Source of the DNA: Polyangiaceae bacterium
GTDB taxonomy: Bacteria; Myxococcota; Polyangia; Polyangiales; Polyangiaceae
NCBI GenBank assembly: GCA_025936205.1
Contig: JAICTU010000142.1
Coordinates: forward strand, 1 to 18,404
Direction of reading: 5' to 3'
DNA length: 18,404 bases
Positions 7,767-14,886 of the stretch are shown here, in pieces. Each line of letters begins with the position of its first letter. Position 1 is the stretch's first letter. Made by a program: the position numbers and the translations under genes. Under the pieces are notes generated by a model. The model was not told the origin of the DNA, did no database searches, and saw nothing but the letters and a program-made list of their open reading frames with translations.

Positions 7767-9107
7767 CTATTTGGGCCCGGCGCCTCTCTGTACGAGGTCC
7801 GGCACCGCCGCGGCGTCATCGAGCGTGTAGTCGTACGGTGGGTCCGTGAACGCCGGGCCACCGCCACCGGTTGCCTGCGTGCCCGAAGTGGCATCGTAGA
7901 CGTTGCCGTTGACGGCGATATTGGCGGTCTCCTGATCGGTCGCGTTGTTGAACTGGTGCGGCGACTTGACGCCGTCGAAGTAGCTGTTCTCGATCAGGAC
8001 GTGCGCCTGGATACCCGCTCGAACGCAATAGTTGGTGGTGGGAGAGGCCCAGTAGTTGTTGAACAGGTGGTTCTCGCCAAACCGCACGCGGGGCTGGCGC
8101 TCGACGACGTTGTCTGCCCACCAATTGTGGTGCCAGGTGACGTTCAGGGCGTCGGCATCGGCGGTCGTGTTGTCGCTGCCCCCGACCAGGTTGCTGTAAC
8201 GGTGCCCAGCGGCGCCGGTCGAGTCGTCACCGACGTCGTCGGTGCGAGGCGTGTAGTGGAACTTCGTCCACGAGATGGTGACGAAGTTGGCGCCGTTGCT
8301 CACGTCGAGATTGCCGTCGGTGCCGTCCGAAATGTCGCAGTGATCGAACCACACGTGATGCGAGTTCCGCTGAACGGTGATCGCATCATCTCCCGATGAA
8401 CAGCCCGTGGCGGGATCGAAGCCCGGGTCCAGAGCGCAATTGCCGACGCCGTAGCCCACGATCTTGATGTTGCGGAAGATGACGTTCACCGACTGGTTGA
8501 CTTCGATGTGACCGTGGAGCTCTGCGCCGCAGACGCCCGCGATGGTCTTGTTCGAACCCGGGCGCAGCACGCCCGGCGCCAAGACTCCCTTGACGAAGAT
8601 GACCGCAGGGTCCGTACCGAGAACGGCCGCCTGAAGCTCGGCGAGGGTGGTCACCGTGATGGGTGTTGCATTGCCACCGCCCGTGGTGGTGGCTACCCCG
8701 TTGCCGTTGACCGCTGCCCAGCCAATGACCGGATCCGCCGGCGGCGGCGCGTCGCAGTTGCCGGGCTGAGCAGGCGGTGTCTGCGCGGGTGGTGTTTCCG
8801 CCGGCGGCGGCTGCTTGGCGCCATCCCCTCCCGACGCTCCGGGCATCTCGTCCGGAGGCGGAGCCAGGCCGACCGGCGCCTGCTGCTCGTTGCTCGAGCC
8901 CGTGGGGGACATCATCGTGCCAGTTCCGGACGGATTCGCCGAGGCAGCCGGGGTGGTGGAGGACGCCCCGCCCGTAGCTCCGGGTTGACTGAACGTGGGC
9001 CTGGTCTGCCCGTCGCCCTTCGCGGCAGGAGGATCTCCACTGCCGCACGCGATCGCACCGAGCAAGGGCAGAAATGAAAGCTGGGGTCTGGCCGATTTAC
9101 GCATCAT
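7767..9107 (-). CDS. Lipid-anchored pectate lyase, polysaccharide lyase family 1
   Basis: 446 aa from the ATG at 9107, with GGTGA (9113-9117) 5 nt upstream; a GTG at 9131 in the same frame is disfavoured because the signal peptide (MMRKSARPQLSFLPLLGAIAC, lipid Cys21) begins at 9107. Residues 22-125 are a disordered Gly/Ser/Thr/Pro linker ending in PPAETPPAQTPPAQP. The catalytic beta-helix follows: LAELQAAVLG, the PelC-type VWFDH (252-256), DGNLD calcium-site region (264-268), and RQPRVR (337-342) with the catalytic Arg of PL1. It cleaves polygalacturonate by beta-elimination, giving unsaturated oligogalacturonides for the transporter and GH105 encoded upstream. The lipid anchor suggests a cell-attached enzyme, inner- or outer-leaflet placement unknown. 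It lies last in the direction of the tog-type operon, after a 110-bp gap. Confidence 0.93.
   Translation of the reverse strand: MMRKSARPQLSFLPLLGAIACGSGDPPAAKGDGQTRPTFSQPGATGGASSTTPAASANPSGTGTMMSPTGSSNEQQAPVGLAPPPDEMPGASGGDGAKQPPPAETPPAQTPPAQPGNCDAPPPADPVIGWAAVNGNGVATTTGGGNATPITVTTLAELQAAVLGTDPAVIFVKGVLAPGVLRPGSNKTIAGVCGAELHGHIEVNQSVNVIFRNIKIVGYGVGNCALDPGFDPATGCSSGDDAITVQRNSHHVWFDHCDISDGTDGNLDVSNGANFVTISWTKFHYTPRTDDVGDDSTGAAGHRYSNLVGGSDNTTADADALNVTWHHNWWADNVVERQPRVRFGENHLFNNYWASPTTNYCVRAGIQAHVLIENSYFDGVKSPHQFNNATDQETANIAVNGNVYDATSGTQATGGGGPAFTDPPYDYTLDDAAAVPDLVQRGAGPK
8769..8798 (-). repeat. Pentapeptide-coding repeat in the pectate lyase linker
   Basis: Two diverged 15-bp units (8784-8798 and 8769-8783) encode ETPPA and QTPPA, followed by a partial third (QP). 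This is part of a proline-rich spacer between the lipid anchor and the catalytic domain. Such spacers are often repetitive, so it carries little weight by itself. Confidence 0.6.
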
Positions 9108-9121
9108 AGACGTCACCGCCC

Positions 9122-9141
9122 CGGGCCCCACTTGGGGCCCG
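9122..9141 (-). promoter_or_regulatory. GC hairpin just upstream of the pectate lyase gene
   Basis: A perfect 8-bp inverted repeat (CGGGCCCC / GGGGCCCG) with a 4-nt loop lies 14 nt before the ATG at 9107 and 4 nt beyond its putative ribosome binding site. No T-run follows on either strand, so it is not a classical terminator. It could limit translation, mark an mRNA processing or partial termination point between GH105 and PL1, or be an operator; the sequence does not decide. Confidence 0.55.
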
Positions 9142-9195
9142 CGCCGCGGACGCCGCTCAATGCACGGCAGAGCGCAATGGATCAGTCTATTCGCA

Positions 9196-9225
9196 ACGTG
9201 GTTCAGGATGACGTGGTTCAGGATG
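9196..9225 (-). repeat. 15-bp perfect tandem duplication at the GH105 stop codon
   Basis: ACGTGGTTCAGGATG occurs at 9196-9210 and 9211-9225 (+ strand). Because 15 is a multiple of three, the second copy repeats the in-frame TGA of the GH105 gene 15 nt downstream of the first stop, giving ..Ser-Ser-stop followed by Thr-Thr-Ser-Ser-stop in the same frame. Confidence 0.9.
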
Positions 9226-10333
9226 AAACGCGGCGCAGGGCTTCGGATATCGCCATCAGCAAGGCACTCACGCCCTTGGGGTCGTTCGCCACAATGGGCT
9301 CGGACAGGTAGTAAGCAAAGCTGCCGTCGCGGTAGGGCTTGTTCCCCAGTCCAGCTACCCCGCAGATGCCGTCGAGGCGCTGGGGCGACAAGAACTTCCC
9401 CACTGCCGCCTTCAGTGACGTCAGCCCCTGCTCACCTGCGCTCGCGGGCAGTACGCCGAGGCGCTGCCCCTTCATCAGTGCGTAGGCGATCATGAGCGAG
9501 GCCGAGGCTTCCTCGTAGTTGCCGCTCGCCTTGCCCTCGTCGTCGGTGCGATCGAGGACCTGGTACCAGAGCCCCGCTGCACTCCGCACTCGAAGCAGTG
9601 CTTCCATCGCCTGCTGCAACTGCTCGCCGAGCGCGCGCGTCCCCTCACTGCCCAGGATGCCACGAAACTCGAGGCAGTCGGCGAGAGCCATGACGTACCA
9701 CCCCATCGCTCGTCCCCAGAAGCACGGCGAGCACCCCGTCTCCGGGTTGGCCCAGCGCTCGTTCCGGCTTTCGTCCCAACCGTGGTAGCAGAGTCCCGTC
9801 TTTGGGTCCCGCAGTACGCGAGCCACGTGCGCGAACTGGCGCAGCGTATCGTCTGCCAGGTCACGTCGCTCTACGAGCGCGGCATAGGCGAGCTGAAAGG
9901 GCTGCGCCATGTACAGCCCATCGAGCCAGACCTGGTGGGGATAGTTTTGCTTGTGCCAGTAGCTCGCCGACTGCGTGCGGGGGTGCGCAGCCAGCTGCTG
10001 CATCTGGCTCTCGATCGCGCGCTGAAAGCGCGCCTCGCCGCGGCTCTCGAGCAAGGTGAACAGCACCTTGCCGGCGCAGATGTTGTCGATGTTGAACTCC
10101 AACCCATCGTAGCCGTCGATCTTCCCGTCCCGCGCAATGCGCGGCACGACCCGTTCGTGGACGAAGTCCCCAAATACGGCCTCTCCCGTCGCCCGCCACA
10201 GGTCGAGCGCGCCCTTGAAGACGATGCCATCTTCGTAGACCCAGCCGGGCTTGTAGGGCCGCCAGCGCTCCAGGTACCCGTGAATGAAGGGCGCCACCGC
10301 CTGGCCCAGCTCCGCGGTTTGCTTCGTCAGCAT
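9218..10333 (-). CDS. Unsaturated uronyl hydrolase, glycoside hydrolase family 105
   Basis: 371 aa with no signal peptide, so cytoplasmic. GH105 (YteR/RhiN-like) enzymes remove the 4,5-unsaturated galacturonyl residue that lyases leave at the non-reducing end. Visible signatures: WVYEDGIVFKGALDLW (31-46), FNIDNICAGK (80-89, candidate Asp83), YPHQVWLDGLYMAQPF (131-146) whose Asp138 corresponds to the catalytic Asp of YteR, and HGWDESRNERWANPETGCSPCFWGRAMGWY (184-213), an alpha6/alpha6-barrel hallmark. Start: GAGGA (10340-10344) lies 6 nt from the ATG, inside the end of the GH28 gene (7-nt overlap). Substrate could be unsaturated oligogalacturonate or rhamnogalacturonan disaccharide; the neighbouring TogB-like transporter and PL1 favour the former. 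Confidence 0.93.
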   Translation of the reverse strand: MLTKQTAELGQAVAPFIHGYLERWRPYKPGWVYEDGIVFKGALDLWRATGEAVFGDFVHERVVPRIARDGKIDGYDGLEFNIDNICAGKVLFTLLESRGEARFQRAIESQMQQLAAHPRTQSASYWHKQNYPHQVWLDGLYMAQPFQLAYAALVERRDLADDTLRQFAHVARVLRDPKTGLCYHGWDESRNERWANPETGCSPCFWGRAMGWYVMALADCLEFRGILGSEGTRALGEQLQQAMEALLRVRSAAGLWYQVLDRTDDEGKASGNYEEASASLMIAYALMKGQRLGVLPASAGEQGLTSLKAAVGKFLSPQRLDGICGVAGLGNKPYRDGSFAYYLSEPIVANDPKGVSALLMAISEALRRVSS

Positions 10334-11859
10334 ACATTTTCCTCGATGAAACCCGGGCCCTCTGCGCCTTCGATCTGCACGTTCTCCAGCGTGAGGCCCC
10401 GGACGTTGAGCACGCGAAAGCCCTCGCGCGCCACCGCCATGATGCCTTCCGCCATGTCCGGTTCGCCCGGAGTCGCCTGCGGATCGAACACGACGCGATA
10501 GTTTTGCAGCCGCAAGTTCTCGGCAGGCTGCTCGGGTAGGCCGAGCACATAGCCGGCGCTGTGCTGCACCTGGGTGGACACCACGTTCTCGAGCGAAATG
10601 TTGCGCAAGCTCGGCGTCCCGGCGTCGACCGGATGCGGCCGCCGGTCGCCGACGTGAGGCGCCTTGCCGTCCGGATCACACCAGTAGAAGCTGTTGATCA
10701 CGAAGGGCGTGCCCACCCTCTCCATGCGCACATTCTGCAGGCGAATGCCGTCCACGATGGCGTCCTTGCCACGCCCGCGCCGCGTCTTGAGTCGCAGCCC
10801 GCGGTCCGTGCCCACGACCAGGCAATCCCGCGCCTCCACGTCGTAGACCCCACAGGCCATCTCCGAACCGATCACGATCGCGCCGTGGCCATCCTGCATC
10901 AGTGAGTTGGAGATGCGCACGCGCCGCGTGGGCACCAGCCCGAGCTGGGCCAGCGAGATCTTGCCCGACTTGATGGCGATGCAATCATCGCCGGTCGAGA
11001 TCTGGACGCCGGCGATGCGCACGTCCTCGCAGCACTCCGGGTTGATGCCGTCGGTGTTGGGCGAGGTCATCGGTGCCCGCACCTCGAGGCGGGCGAACGT
11101 CAGCTGTTGGCAGCCAAAAGGGTGCAAGGTCCAGGCCGGCGAATTGCAAAGCGTCAGCCCCTCGATCGCGATGTTCCGGCTCCGAATCAAGTGCACGGTG
11201 CGCGGCCGCCACCCACCAAACATCGCCTTGGGTCGGCTCCACCAGGTCTCTCGGCTGGCGTTGCCGTCGATCACGCCCTCGCCGTAGATGCGAACGTTCT
11301 GCACCTCGATACCGGTGATGAGCCCCGCGTGCGACGGTAGGGCTTCACCCTCCCAGGTGGCGAGCACTTCACCCCCGCGCATTGCGGGCAGTACCGGCCA
11401 GCGTTCGATGTCGGGGTGCCCGAGCAGCCGCGCGCCCCGCGCCAGGTGCAGGTCGATGTCGCTCTTCAGAAACAGCGGCGCGGTCAGCCAGGTGCCTTCG
11501 GGGATGAACACCCGCCCGCCGGCAGGGCAGGCGTCGATCGCCCGCTGCAATGCGCTCGTGTCGTCGGCACGGCCGTCGCCCACTGCGCCGAACGCTCGGG
11601 GCTCCGCCGTCCCGCTCTCGGTCGCGGTCGTGAAATCCCCATGGAGCTCTTCACCCCCCGAGCGCACGAGCAACTGATACGCCGTTTTGGGCTGCAGATC
11701 GTTCAGCGTGAAGACATTCTCGCGCCCCCGCCAAACCGTGCACCCCCCGAGCACTGCTTCGTGTGGCTCGACCGAGCGATAACATTCGCCGTTCGAGACC
11801 TCGAAACAGGCGCTGCGTGGCGTGACCAGAAGCTGAGCGAGCTGCGGCTTGCAATTCAT
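10327..11859 (-). CDS. Cytoplasmic GH28 galacturonidase with N-terminal Fn3-like domain
   Basis: 510 aa, no signal peptide. Residues 1-85 look like a small beta domain (fibronectin III-like, ..NVFTLNDLQPKTAYQLLVRSGG), as in exo-polygalacturonases of the PehX type. The GH28 right-handed beta-helix follows from AFGAVGDGRADDTSALQRAIDACP (89-112). All catalytic motifs are present: NTDG (268-271), GDDC with the Asp pair 291/292, GHG with His325, and RLK (356-358). It hydrolyses alpha-1,4-galacturonosyl bonds. Without export and with the transporter genes directly upstream, it probably digests imported oligogalacturonides from an end. It starts with an ATGA overlap on the binding-protein gene and overlaps the GH105 gene by 7 nt. 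Endo versus exo action is not settled by the sequence. Confidence 0.92.
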   Translation of the reverse strand: MNCKPQLAQLLVTPRSACFEVSNGECYRSVEPHEAVLGGCTVWRGRENVFTLNDLQPKTAYQLLVRSGGEELHGDFTTATESGTAEPRAFGAVGDGRADDTSALQRAIDACPAGGRVFIPEGTWLTAPLFLKSDIDLHLARGARLLGHPDIERWPVLPAMRGGEVLATWEGEALPSHAGLITGIEVQNVRIYGEGVIDGNASRETWWSRPKAMFGGWRPRTVHLIRSRNIAIEGLTLCNSPAWTLHPFGCQQLTFARLEVRAPMTSPNTDGINPECCEDVRIAGVQISTGDDCIAIKSGKISLAQLGLVPTRRVRISNSLMQDGHGAIVIGSEMACGVYDVEARDCLVVGTDRGLRLKTRRGRGKDAIVDGIRLQNVRMERVGTPFVINSFYWCDPDGKAPHVGDRRPHPVDAGTPSLRNISLENVVSTQVQHSAGYVLGLPEQPAENLRLQNYRVVFDPQATPGEPDMAEGIMAVAREGFRVLNVRGLTLENVQIEGAEGPGFIEENVC

Positions 11860-13172
11860 GAGCGGATCACCCGTTTCAGGATCTGGTTCACGTCCTCGTG
11901 CATGCGCGCGCCGGCTGCAGGAACATCGAGCCGTTGATAACCGAGGAGCTCGAACGCATCCATGAAAGCATCCCGCACGCGCGGATGATCATAGAAGCCG
12001 CTCTCGCGAACATGATTGGGTAGGCCGCTGACCTGCTCCCTGCCCTGCCAGGCAATTCCCGTGAGCTGACCATCGTCGGCGAGCACCTGCAGCGCACGCG
12101 CATTGACGGGGGGTCCGCGCCGCAGCCCCATCGCGCGCACGGCGTCCGCGTCTTGCAGCAGAAAGCCGAGGAGCAGCGCCGCCTCGTGCGGATGCGGCGT
12201 GTTGGCGTTGATCGCGAACATCATGCCGGGGCGAAACAGCAATCCTGCGTCGACCGCGCCGGCGCGCAACGGAAAGGCACCGAGCTCGACGCGCTGGCCC
12301 GGCGCCAGCGTGTCCGCCGACTTTCCGATCGCGGTGATCCATTGATGGACGCCGCCGTAGCGCCCATTGATCCAGGAGCGCATCTCGTGCGGCGCGACGT
12401 TGCCGTAAGAAGCCCGCTCCTGCACGCTCGGGATCACGTGCTCGTCGACGAGCCGGCGGTAGAACGCCGCGATCTTTTGCAGGTCGCCCGGGCTCGCATT
12501 CAGCTTGCGCCCCTGTTCGTCCACCAGCGGCTGACCGGTGCGCTGGACGAGCCAGGTGCGCCCCACGGCCGTCACGTCCTGCAGGTTGAGATCGAGCGGG
12601 TAGTACTCTGGCCCCAGCCGCGAGCAGAAGATCGGCCCCGCCGCGAAGAGCTCCTCCCATGTGCTCGGCAGCGGCACGCCCGCGCGCTCGTACGTGGTCG
12701 CATTGTAGTAAAAGAGCCGCGACGCCATCGAGATCGGCAGCGCGTTCAGCGTGCCTGCCATGGTGCCAAAGGCCAGCGCATCCGCGTCAAACTGCTCGAG
12801 CTCCACTTCCGCCAGTTTGCGCAGATCGTAGAACCCGCTCCCGTCGCGCGAGAACAGGACCAGCCAGTTCCAGTTGATCTGCATCAGATCGGGCGCGGTG
12901 TTGCCGGAGATCTGCGTCGTCAGACGCTCCAGGTGCCCGGCCCAGCCGGTGTACTCGGCGCGGACACGGATATCGGGGTAGCGAGCCTCGAAGCGGCGCA
13001 GCGCGCCGAGCTGCACCTTGTGAATGTCCGAGCCGCCCCACCAGCTCATCCGCAACTCGACGCCCGGGGCGCGGCGTGTCCCCGCCGAAGGAGCCGCGGC
13101 GCCAACGTACGGCGCGGCCAGGCCCGCCGCGGCCCCGACCAGAAATTGCCGCTTGGTCAGGCGGGGTTTCAT
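11856..13172 (-). CDS. togB: TogB-like oligogalacturonide-binding protein of an ABC transporter
   Basis: 438 aa, extracellular solute-binding protein family 1. The start at 13172 (ATGA overlap with the permease stop) gives MKPRLTKRQFLVGAAAGLAA, a signal peptide with a Lys-Arg twin and FL, close to a Tat signal but lacking Arg-Arg. The mature N-terminus, ELRMSWWGGSD..LGALRRFEARYPDIRVRAEYTGW..HLERLTTQISGNTAPDLMQINWNWL..FSRDGSGFYDL, is the pattern I recall for TogB and relatives binding pectin-derived oligosaccharides. The 73 extra in-frame residues up to 13391 overlap the permease gene and are not coding in this frame. The symbol is by resemblance and context; the related YesO/rhamnogalacturonide family is an alternative. 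Confidence 0.88.
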   Translation of the reverse strand: MKPRLTKRQFLVGAAAGLAAPYVGAAAPSAGTRRAPGVELRMSWWGGSDIHKVQLGALRRFEARYPDIRVRAEYTGWAGHLERLTTQISGNTAPDLMQINWNWLVLFSRDGSGFYDLRKLAEVELEQFDADALAFGTMAGTLNALPISMASRLFYYNATTYERAGVPLPSTWEELFAAGPIFCSRLGPEYYPLDLNLQDVTAVGRTWLVQRTGQPLVDEQGRKLNASPGDLQKIAAFYRRLVDEHVIPSVQERASYGNVAPHEMRSWINGRYGGVHQWITAIGKSADTLAPGQRVELGAFPLRAGAVDAGLLFRPGMMFAINANTPHPHEAALLLGFLLQDADAVRAMGLRRGPPVNARALQVLADDGQLTGIAWQGREQVSGLPNHVRESGFYDHPRVRDAFMDAFELLGYQRLDVPAAGARMHEDVNQILKRVIRS

Positions 13173-13996
13173 CCCTTGACCGAGCCCATGGTGACGCCCT
13201 CGATGAAATAGCGCTGCGCGAGGAAGAACACCAACACGGAGGGCAGGAGCGCCAGCGTCGACATGGCCAGCACCTCGTTCCAGGCGGTCGCCTCCGTCAC
13301 GTCGATGGAGATCTTCAGCGCCAGCGAGATCGGGTACTTGCCCACGCTGGAGAGGTAGAGCAGAGGACCCAGGAAATCGTTCATCGACCACATGAACTGG
13401 AAGAGCGCCACCGAGACGACCGCGGGTAGGATCACGGGCACCACGACATGCCAGAGCACCTGCAGGCTGTTACAGCCATCGATCACCGCCGCCTCCTCCA
13501 TCTCGGGCGGAAAGCTGCGCATGAACTGCACGATCAGGAACACGAAGAAGCCCTCGGTGGCGAACGCCGAGGGCACATACAGCGGCAGAAACGTGTCGAG
13601 CCAGCCCAGCTCGCGGAACATCAGATACTGCGGGATGAGCAGCACGCTCTTCGGGAGCAGCACCGTGGCGATGAGCAGACCGAACAGGAGCCGCCGACCG
13701 GGCAGATGGAAGCGGGCAAACCCGAATGCAACGAGCACGGACGAGATCACCGTCAGGATCACCTTGGGCAGGACGATCCGGAGTGTGTTTGCGAAGTAGG
13801 TGGTGAACGTGTACTCGGTCGAGGTCTTCCAGCCCTTGGCGAACCCTTCCAGCGTGGGCGCCTCCGGCACCAGCCCCATACCGGAGAAGATCTCGTGATT
13901 CGGTTTGAGCGCCCCCGTGATCATCCACAACAGCGGATAGAGCATGAGCAGCCCCACGCCCACCAGCACACCGTAGCGCAGCGCAAGTAGCCTCAC
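13169..13996 (-). CDS. togN: ABC sugar transporter permease, MalG/TogN type
   Basis: 275 aa from a GTG at 13996 that overlaps the preceding permease stop (GTGA). Six hydrophobic spans are visible, and the EAA loop that docks the ATPase reads EEAAVIDGCNSLQVLWHVVVP (about 167-187), with the invariant Gly at 174. The short N-terminus leading straight into the first helix and the C-terminal QRYFIEGVTMGSVKG ending are typical of the MalG side of carbohydrate ABC importers. It would pair with the MalF-type partner to form the channel for oligogalacturonides in the inner membrane. An in-frame extension to 14092 lies within the partner gene and is rejected. Confidence 0.9.
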   Translation of the reverse strand: MRLLALRYGVLVGVGLLMLYPLLWMITGALKPNHEIFSGMGLVPEAPTLEGFAKGWKTSTEYTFTTYFANTLRIVLPKVILTVISSVLVAFGFARFHLPGRRLLFGLLIATVLLPKSVLLIPQYLMFRELGWLDTFLPLYVPSAFATEGFFVFLIVQFMRSFPPEMEEAAVIDGCNSLQVLWHVVVPVILPAVVSVALFQFMWSMNDFLGPLLYLSSVGKYPISLALKISIDVTEATAWNEVLAMSTLALLPSVLVFFLAQRYFIEGVTMGSVKG

Positions 13997-14886
13997 GGCG
14001 CCTGCTCCCGGTCCTGCCCGTAGAAGACCCAGTAGCGCTGAGACCGGAATGCGACGGCGGTGATGATCCCGATCAGCACGAAGAGAAACCAAGAGATGGC
14101 GCTCGCGTACCCCAGGTCAAAGTACTTGAATGCCTCCTCGTAGATCATCAAGGGCAGCAGGTACGTGGACTTGATGGGCCCGCCGCCGGTGACCACGTAC
14201 GGCCCGTTGAACTCCTGGAAGGCCTGTACCGCCTGCATGATGAAGTTGAAGAACACCACCGGCGTCAGCAGTGGCAAGGTCACGCGGCTGAAGGTGCGCC
14301 AGGGCCCTGCTCCATCGAGCTTCGCCGCTTCATACAGGTCCTGCGGAATCCCCTGCAGGCCCGCCAGGAACACCACCATCGCCGAACCGAACTGCCAGAG
14401 CCGCAGCAGGATGACCGTGAGCAGCGCCGTGGATGGCTCACCCAGCCAATTGACGGTAGCGAAGCCTGCGAGCGCCAGGGCCTGATTGATCAGCCCATCG
14501 CCGGCATACACATAGCGCCACACGACGGCGATCGCGACGCTGCCGCCGAGGATGGACGGGAGATAGAAGGCCGTGCGGAAAAAGTGGATGCCGCGCAGCT
14601 TGAAGTTCAACACGAAGGCGATGAAGAGCGCGAACGCGAGCTTCAAGGGCACCGTGATCGCGACGTAGATCAGGGTCGTCCAGAGCGACTCGAGGAACGT
14701 GTAGTCCGCGAACATCTCCACGTAGTTGGTGGCTCCGATGAAGTGCGCCTCGCTCAGATGATCCTGCAGATGATAGTCCGTGAAGCTGAGCCCGAGCGAG
14801 GCCAGGAACGGAAAAAGCAGGAACAGCGCCAGCCCGATCAGGAACGGCGACACGTACGCCAGCCCTGCAGCGCGGCTCGTGTACAT
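13993..14886 (-). CDS. togM: ABC sugar transporter permease, MalF/TogM type
   Basis: 297 aa. The N-terminus (AGLAYVSPFLIGLALFLLFPFLASLGLSFTDY) is the standard first helix of MalF/UgpA-type permeases. Further spans follow, and the EAA loop is YEAAKLDGAGPWRTFSRVTLPLL (185-207). The ATG overlaps the stop of the ATPase gene by one base (TGATG), so the two are probably translationally coupled. It forms the transmembrane heterodimer with the MalG-type permease encoded next. The substrate is inferred from the binding protein and hydrolases in the same operon; the permease sequence itself does not show specificity. Confidence 0.9.
   Translation of the reverse strand: MYTSRAAGLAYVSPFLIGLALFLLFPFLASLGLSFTDYHLQDHLSEAHFIGATNYVEMFADYTFLESLWTTLIYVAITVPLKLAFALFIAFVLNFKLRGIHFFRTAFYLPSILGGSVAIAVVWRYVYAGDGLINQALALAGFATVNWLGEPSTALLTVILLRLWQFGSAMVVFLAGLQGIPQDLYEAAKLDGAGPWRTFSRVTLPLLTPVVFFNFIMQAVQAFQEFNGPYVVTGGGPIKSTYLLPLMIYEEAFKYFDLGYASAISWFLFVLIGIITAVAFRSQRYWVFYGQDREQAP

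Noticed and set aside
9108..9131. GTG start at 9131 for the pectate lyase
   Set aside because: It would add MGPGAVTS before the basic start of the signal peptide and put the hairpin partly inside the coding sequence; the ATG at 9107 has GGTGA at a proper distance.
12153..13211. 352-aa plus-strand open frame opposite the binding-protein gene
   Set aside because: Antisense shadow of the TogB-like gene; Arg-rich composition and no domain features.
13173..13391. 73-residue N-terminal extension of the binding protein
   Set aside because: Lies within the MalG-type permease gene and would bury the signal peptide; the ATG at 13172 has the ATGA overlap seen at the other junctions.
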